Shown in pieces: positions 59,041 to 64,000 of a stretch of 64,000 bases of DNA. Both the position numbers and the translations under genes were made by a program. The notes beneath the pieces were generated by a model. It searched no databases, had not been told where the DNA came from, and saw only the letters and a program-made list of their open reading frames with translations. Location of the stretch: positions 512,399-576,398 of the forward strand of contig JACEEZ010013560.1 in NCBI GenBank assembly GCA_016584305.1, read 5' to 3'. This DNA comes from Chionoecetes opilio (lineage: Eukaryota > Arthropoda > Malacostraca > Decapoda > Majidae). Positions within the stretch are counted from its first letter, which is position 1, and each line of letters starts with the position of its first letter.

Positions 59041-60300
59041 CTGTTAGGAAAATCCTGGAGTCACTCATCACCGTCAAAATCAACACCTACTTGGACGCCC
59101 ACAATCTCCTAAACTCCATGTAATTTGGTTTCAGGCAGGAAAGGTCAGCTGCAGACCTGCTCATCCTTCAGTCTGCTTCCTGGAACCACTCGCTGGATAG
59201 AGAAATGGACGCCTTTGTTGTGGCTTTGGACATCGCCGGAGCCTTTAACAGGGTGTGGCACCGAGGTCTCGCTGCGAAGCTGAGAAGCCTGGGAGCGCGC
59301 GGCACCCTGCTGCAGCTCATCCAGGACTACCTCCAAGACCTTGCGGTTGGTGATCAACGGCCACACTTCCAGCAAGCAACCCATCAACGCCAGCGTCCCG
59401 CAGGGCAGCGCACTCCGGCCTCTTCAGTCGAATGTCTATTTCAATGACATTATCCAGCTCAATCCTGAGGCCTAGGCGTACGCTGACGACTGCACCCTTG
59501 CCTTCACCTGCGACAGACGTGACTGGCAGGACACGGTGTGCCGCATCAACCTAGCATTGGACAACATCGTCACCTGGAGTAGTCGATGGCAGATCAGCCT
59601 GGGCTTTGACAAAACCTAGACACTGCTTATCTCCCGCAGACAAGACATCGCCAACCTGCCTGTGCCGGATATACAGCTTAAGGGCAGATCACTCCCACTT
59701 CAGAGATCCATCTCCATCCTTGGGGTGAGTATGACACGGGACTGACCTTCACCAGTCATGCCAGGAGAGTTGCAAAAAAAGCGGCCTGGGGACTCGGCTG
59801 TGGCCGGCACATCTCCCACCTTCTGGATGCCAAGGGGGTTGAGGTCCTGTACAAGGCACAGGTACTTCCAGTCATGGAATACTCCCCCCTAGCATGGTCT
59901 TCCTGCCCGCCCTCTTACCTGGCCACACTAGACCGCGTCCAGAGAAGAGCCCAGCGAGTGGTGAACGGCAAACGTCCCCACCTCGCGCCTGACTCCATCC
60001 AACCCCTCCAGGAGCGCAGGGACATGGCAGGTTTATGTGTCATGCACAAGGTACTCAATCTCCACACGCCCCATCTGGCAGCCATCGAGCTCCCCAGGCC
60101 CCCGCCGCCAGCCGTGTCGCGCCATACAGACAGGAGCAAGTGATTGTGCCCTTCTCCTGGAAAGAACACCACCTCCGTTCCTTCCTACCTCACTACGGCC
60201 GTCTGTGGAACCAGCTAGTTCGCCAAACCGACCTCCACCACCACGCCTCGCTACAAGACTTCAAGCGGGGGTTGAGCAGCTGGTTGATGGCCTAGATTTT
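59041..60300 (+). pseudogene. LINE-D reverse transcriptase and C-terminus
   Basis: Plus strand, several frames: KILESLITVKINTYLDAHNL (59050), FGFRQERSAADLLILQSASW (59128), VVALDIAGAFNRVWHRGLAA (59220), SVPQGSAL, catalytic AYADDCTLAFTCD (59478), ILGV, then MEYSPLAWSSCPPSYLATLD (59874), RRAQRVVNG, HHLRSFLPHYGRLWNQLVRQ and LQDFKRGLSSWLMA with a stop at about 60294. At least four frameshifts or stops. The 3' UTR is missing and LINE-C copy 3 begins 3 bp on. The endonuclease of the same type is at 62930-64000. Confidence 0.85.
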
Positions 60301-60302
60301 TT

Positions 60303-61957
60303 AATAAATAATCAATCATTGGGGGCAAACGCCGCGGGGCGCGTCGCCTCGCCCACCCTACGACGCCACTCCCGGGGGTCACCACGCGAGAGTCCCCATG
60401 CAGGCTCTTTTCCCATACCAAGCAGCTCTCGACAAGAAACATCAACTTGCCCCAGCCACGAACTTTGTGGGCGCCCCCTTGGCCTCCTCCACGCCGGATT
60501 GTCTCTTACAGATACAATCCGATGGGAAGGATCGGTTTCAGGGTAGCGTGCCACATGTCCATATAGCCGAAGTTGGCGCTGACATGCAGGTAATAGGCCT
60601 CGATTCAGTTTCACGGTGCAATCGCTGATTAGACACGTAATCATCCCAGCGATACCCCATGATTCTGCGAAGACACTTGTTACCAAAGGCATCGATTCGC
60701 CTCTTCAAGTCGCTATTTAGTGTCCATGTCTCATAACCATAGAGTAAGACAGGGATCACAAGCGACTTGAAGATCCAGACCTTTTTTCTCCTGCACAGGT
60801 ACCTACAACGCCAAACACTCCTGCTGAGCGAGTCCATAACAACGTGGGCTATGCCAATCCGCCGTAAGACTTCTTGACGTGATCCGCCGTCATAATGGAC
60901 TGCGCTACCAAGGTATGTAAAACTTTCCAAGATCTCAATGTCCTCGCCGCAAGCATGAACAGACTGTACTGTTTCATCTAGTAAGCCTCCAAACACCTGG
61001 ACCTTGGTCTTAAGCCAGGGAACCTCAAGTCCCAAAGGCTTTGCCTCCTCGTGCAGCGCCTCGAGAGCCATCACTAGGACCTCCAGCGACTCAGCATAGA
61101 TTACTGCATCATCGCCAAAATCAAGATCAGTGATCTTGGTGTTGCCGAGGGATGCTCCACGATCACTTTGATCTACAACCTAGCCCAATACCCAGTACAT
61201 ACAAGTGTTGAAAAGTGATGGGGCACGGACGCACGCTTGCCTCACTCCTGTATTAACAGGAAAGAAGCTGGATACACCTCCCCCACACTTCACAGCACTC
61301 AGACACTCTCCCAGAGTACATACCAGTCATCAAACCAATAGTCCTTGCAGGAATCCCGCGAAGTCGCAGAAGATCCCAGAGTGACTCACGATGCACTGAG
61401 TCAAATTGATATCAACATAGGCTGCAAGCATCCTCTGTCGAAACTCACGTCGGTGTTCCAACAGGACAGGAAGTGCTAGGATACGGTCCGTTGTTGACTT
61501 ACTAAGCGTGAACCCAGACAGCTTAGGTCTCTGATGCTTCAGCAGATGACTGCGGATCCGCGTCAGCAAGATGGGCAAGCACCTTGCCCGGCACGCTGAG
61601 CAGTGTAATACCGCGGTAATTGTTGCAGTCCTCACGGTCCCCTTTCCCTTTCCAGATAGGGACGACCAGCCCCCTTTTCCAGTCAGGAGGAATGGTACCT
61701 GATTGCCAAACGGCAGCCAGGACACCATGCAACCTGCGGATCATAGCCTCACCCCCTTCTTTGAGGAGTTCCGCACTGATATTACAGACACCAGCTGCCT
61801 TTCCACCCCTCAACTTTGCTACAGCCTCTCTTACTTCGTCAAGAGAGGATGCAGTTTCGTCAATGGGAGGATTGGCATCCATTGCCTGTAACAAAGTGGT
61901 GTGAAGCTGCTCAATTGGAGGGTCCACCGTGAACAACTGCCCGAAGTACTCAGCCAA
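60303..61957 (-). mobile_element. LINE-C copy 3, longest RT-containing copy
   Basis: Minus strand from 61957: EYFGQLFTVDPPIEQL, LRGGKAAGVCNISAELLKEG, WKRGLVVPIWKGKGDREDCN and NYRGITLLSVPGKVLAHL. It then goes through frameshifts to AYVDINLTQ, GKTKI-type spacer, MALEALHEEAKPLGLEVPWL, ESFTYLGSAVHYDGGSR, LLYGYETWTLNSDLKRRIDA and MGYRWDDYVSNQRLHRE. It ends with a TGAT-type tail at 60303-60315. It extends further 5' than copies 1 and 2, but several stops break it, and the catalytic region lies in a degraded part (61100-61160). Confidence 0.85.
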
Positions 61958-62008
61958 AGTATATGCGTATAAGTATATTTTTATATATAATGTATGCTAT
62001 ATATTATA

Positions 62009-62659
62009 CTAGCCGCAAAGCCGCCCTCCGGGCGGACTTTTTGGCTAGCTCCTGCGGAGGGCTATTGGTGGGCCTTTGGCCCACCACCTGTGTTTGGTGG
62101 GCCTCCGGCCCACCAAACACGGACTCTCCAGATAGCCCCTTCTAACTTTCCTGAAATCATGGATGTAGAAATGTATGTATTCCCCCCACCCATTCACTCA
62201 CCCATTACCCATCACCCCCCACCCATTCACTCACCCATTACCCATCACCCCCCACCCATTCACTCACCCATTACCCATCACCACACACCCATTCACTCAC
62301 CCATTACCCATCACCCCCACCTATTCCCTCACCCATCACCCATCACCCCCAACCCATTCACTCACCCATCACCCCACACCCATTCACTCACCCATTACCC
62401 ATCACCCTACATCAAGGTTTCCTCAATTCTCGCAACCCACTTTTTTTTCACAATTCTCGCTAATAGGCTGCTAAAAAAAAGAAAAAAAAAAAGTGATCGG
62501 ATCATCTCATAAGTGGGCTTAAAACCTTCCCCTGGTCGACCTGGTTCCAAAAAGGTGCCATATGATGGGATTGGGCCACGGGGGGCGGAACCTATACCAC
62601 ACACACACACACACAGACAGACAGACAGACAGACACACTTTCGCTTATATTATTATAGA
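62009..62659 (-). mobile_element. Non-autonomous Helitron copy 6
   Basis: Minus strand starts TCTATAATAATATAAGCG (62659) after an A and ends GGCTAG (62009) before a T. Hairpin, GGTGGGCC palindrome and minisatellite all present. The most canonical copy in the window. Confidence 0.87.
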
Positions 62660-62731
62660 TAAATGTAGCTATAGATAGCTCTAGTGTAAAATCTAGAGCT
62701 TTACCTCTATTACCAATGTAACAACTGTTTA

Positions 62732-62890
<159 letters not shown>

Positions 62891-62929
62891 CAATGATAGT
62901 TTAATCACAATGACAGTCAACATTACTAC

Positions 62930-64000
62930 ACATCCCGGATCTACGCCACCCCGCAGGCAAGCTCTTGGTAATCTTTTCTTTTTCATCATTCCAGCTAACG
63001 TTAGAGGCTTCCAGACTAACGTCGGTGACCTAACGTACTGCCATGTTTTGCCACACACTCCTGACATCATTGCCACTACTGAGACTCCTAAACTCCTCAG
63101 TCCCAGACAACTTTGGGCAGATAGGTGGCTACTCCAGGTGTTTCCGGCGTGACAGAGCTCTAAGTACCTTTAGGGGAGTCGCTGTGTGCTTCCGCAACAG
63201 CCTCCTTGTACAAGCCTCTCCCCGTTGACCTTCCTGCTCACATGGAGATGATGTTCTTCAGATTGTGGACACACACTCAAGACTCCATCCTGCTGTGCTT
63301 TTGTTACCGCCCACAGTTGCAAGGTGGTGAGGTCCTTCACTACCTGACCACCAACGTAGATGTCCTGCTCCTCCAACACTCCTGTAAGCATTTAATCATT
63401 GGGGGTGATCTCAACCAGTACCTTGTCCAGAGGCAGTTTGACGAGTTGTTGACGGTGTTTGGACTCACCATTCACCCCGACTTACCCACCCTCATCTCAG
63501 GGTCTTCTCTTGACCCTGTAATCACCGATTTGCCCTGCAGTATAGTAACTTGCCGTCCGCTAGCAACAGTGGGTTCCTCCGACCACCTAGCTGTTCTCAC
63601 TAGGATCAAGCTGGCCATCGACCGAGATGAGGCAGTGATTCGCACCTATTTTCTATTGGACAAGGGGGAGTGGGATGCAATGAAGGCAACACTTGACAAC
63701 ATTGTGTGGTCTGACGTACTTACAGGTGATCTTAACACACAAGTAAAGATCTTCACAGAAATCCTGATGTCCTGCCAAGGAAGATTTGTGTCTTGCCAGA
63801 CATACAAGTCTAAACCGGGAGACCAGCCCTGGTTTGGCTTTCAATACAGGAAAGCAACAGACAAGAAGAGCAAGGCATGGCTGCGATATAAGTCCCACCC
63901 CACATGAAGATACAAACACCTGCACAAACTGGCATGTGAAAATATGAAAAGAGTCCAGAAAGAGGCGATCAGTAACTGGAGGGATCACCTCAAGCGAAAG
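62930..64000 (+). pseudogene. LINE-D endonuclease and start of ORF2, running off the window
   Basis: APE-type endonuclease in three frames: FFIIPANVRGFQTNVGDLTY with HTPDIIATTETPKL (62975-63095; Asn and Glu motifs), then FGQIGGYSRCFRRDRALSTF, then from about 63220 LLCFCYRPQLQGGEV, HLIIGGDLNQYLV, SGSSLDPVITDLP and VGSSDHLAVLTR (SDH motif). The open frame continues to 63906 with QPWFGFQYRKATDKKSKAWL. After that stop a further frame goes on toward RT beyond the window. Two frameshifts lie between 63090 and 63230. In the family this enzyme nicks the target DNA for priming. Confidence 0.85.

Overview
This is a eukaryotic, intron-age repeat landscape with no intact host gene that I can defend. The best guess is an arthropod, most likely a decapod crustacean. 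Three things point that way: very long dinucleotide microsatellites (CT/GA, TA, CA) every few kb, interstitial TTAGG repeats of the arthropod telomere type, and a dense mixture of CR1-like and other LINEs, Penelope, Ty3/gypsy, Helitron, hAT-like and PIN/XPG-nuclease-bearing DNA elements. The organism call is inference; the repeat content is read directly. Almost every coding signal is a decayed mobile-element gene. The exception of host origin is a retrocopy of the C-terminal part of NSE4, the SMC5/6 kleisin.

Layout. 1-4.6 kb: simple repeats, a 5'-truncated CR1-like LINE (minus) and a tRNA-derived SINE head. 4.6-7.0 kb: the C-terminal half of a PIN/XPG-type transposon ORF (minus), split by a chimeric retro-insertion (NSE4 cDNA joined to a LINE 3' end). 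7.7-11.6 kb: a SINE, a Tigger/pogo-like element lying between two (TA)n tracts and carrying a 962-bp hAT-like foldback MITE, then a LINE fragment. 11.6-22 kb: mostly microsatellites, a 24-bp polypurine minisatellite, SINE pieces and LINE 3' ends. 22.1-26.4 kb: a Penelope-like element with inverted copies of its 3' end, each carrying a hammerhead-like motif, interrupted by a 2.5-kb foldback element with arms of about 0.94 kb containing TTAGG/CCTAA blocks.

26.6-35.6 kb: Helitron copies, a tRNA-Glu-like gene, and LINE-E inserted into LINE-F; LINE-E is itself broken by a Helitron, a tandem Helitron array and a hAT-like foldback. 36.2-53.2 kb: one CR1-like LINE (LINE-G) split by a hAT MITE (8-bp TSD) and by a Ty3/gypsy element. 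The gypsy outer edges share a 5-bp TSD (CATAC) although they now lie 15 kb apart. Between the two remnants of the gypsy 5' LTR lie about 9 kb of further insertions, including two more PIN/XPG-type elements in convergent orientation and a LINE-C copy with a 13-bp TSD. 53.3-64 kb: more LINE-C, LINE-D and Helitron copies; the window ends inside a LINE-D endonuclease/ORF2.

The genes do not form an operon or pathway. The useful reading is stratigraphic: target-site duplications and broken reading frames give the relative order of insertion. The most interesting objects are the NSE4-LINE chimeric retrocopy fused in frame to a transposon nuclease, the three copies of the zinc-finger plus PIN-nuclease transposon family, the giant foldback element, and the Penelope ends with ribozyme-like cores.
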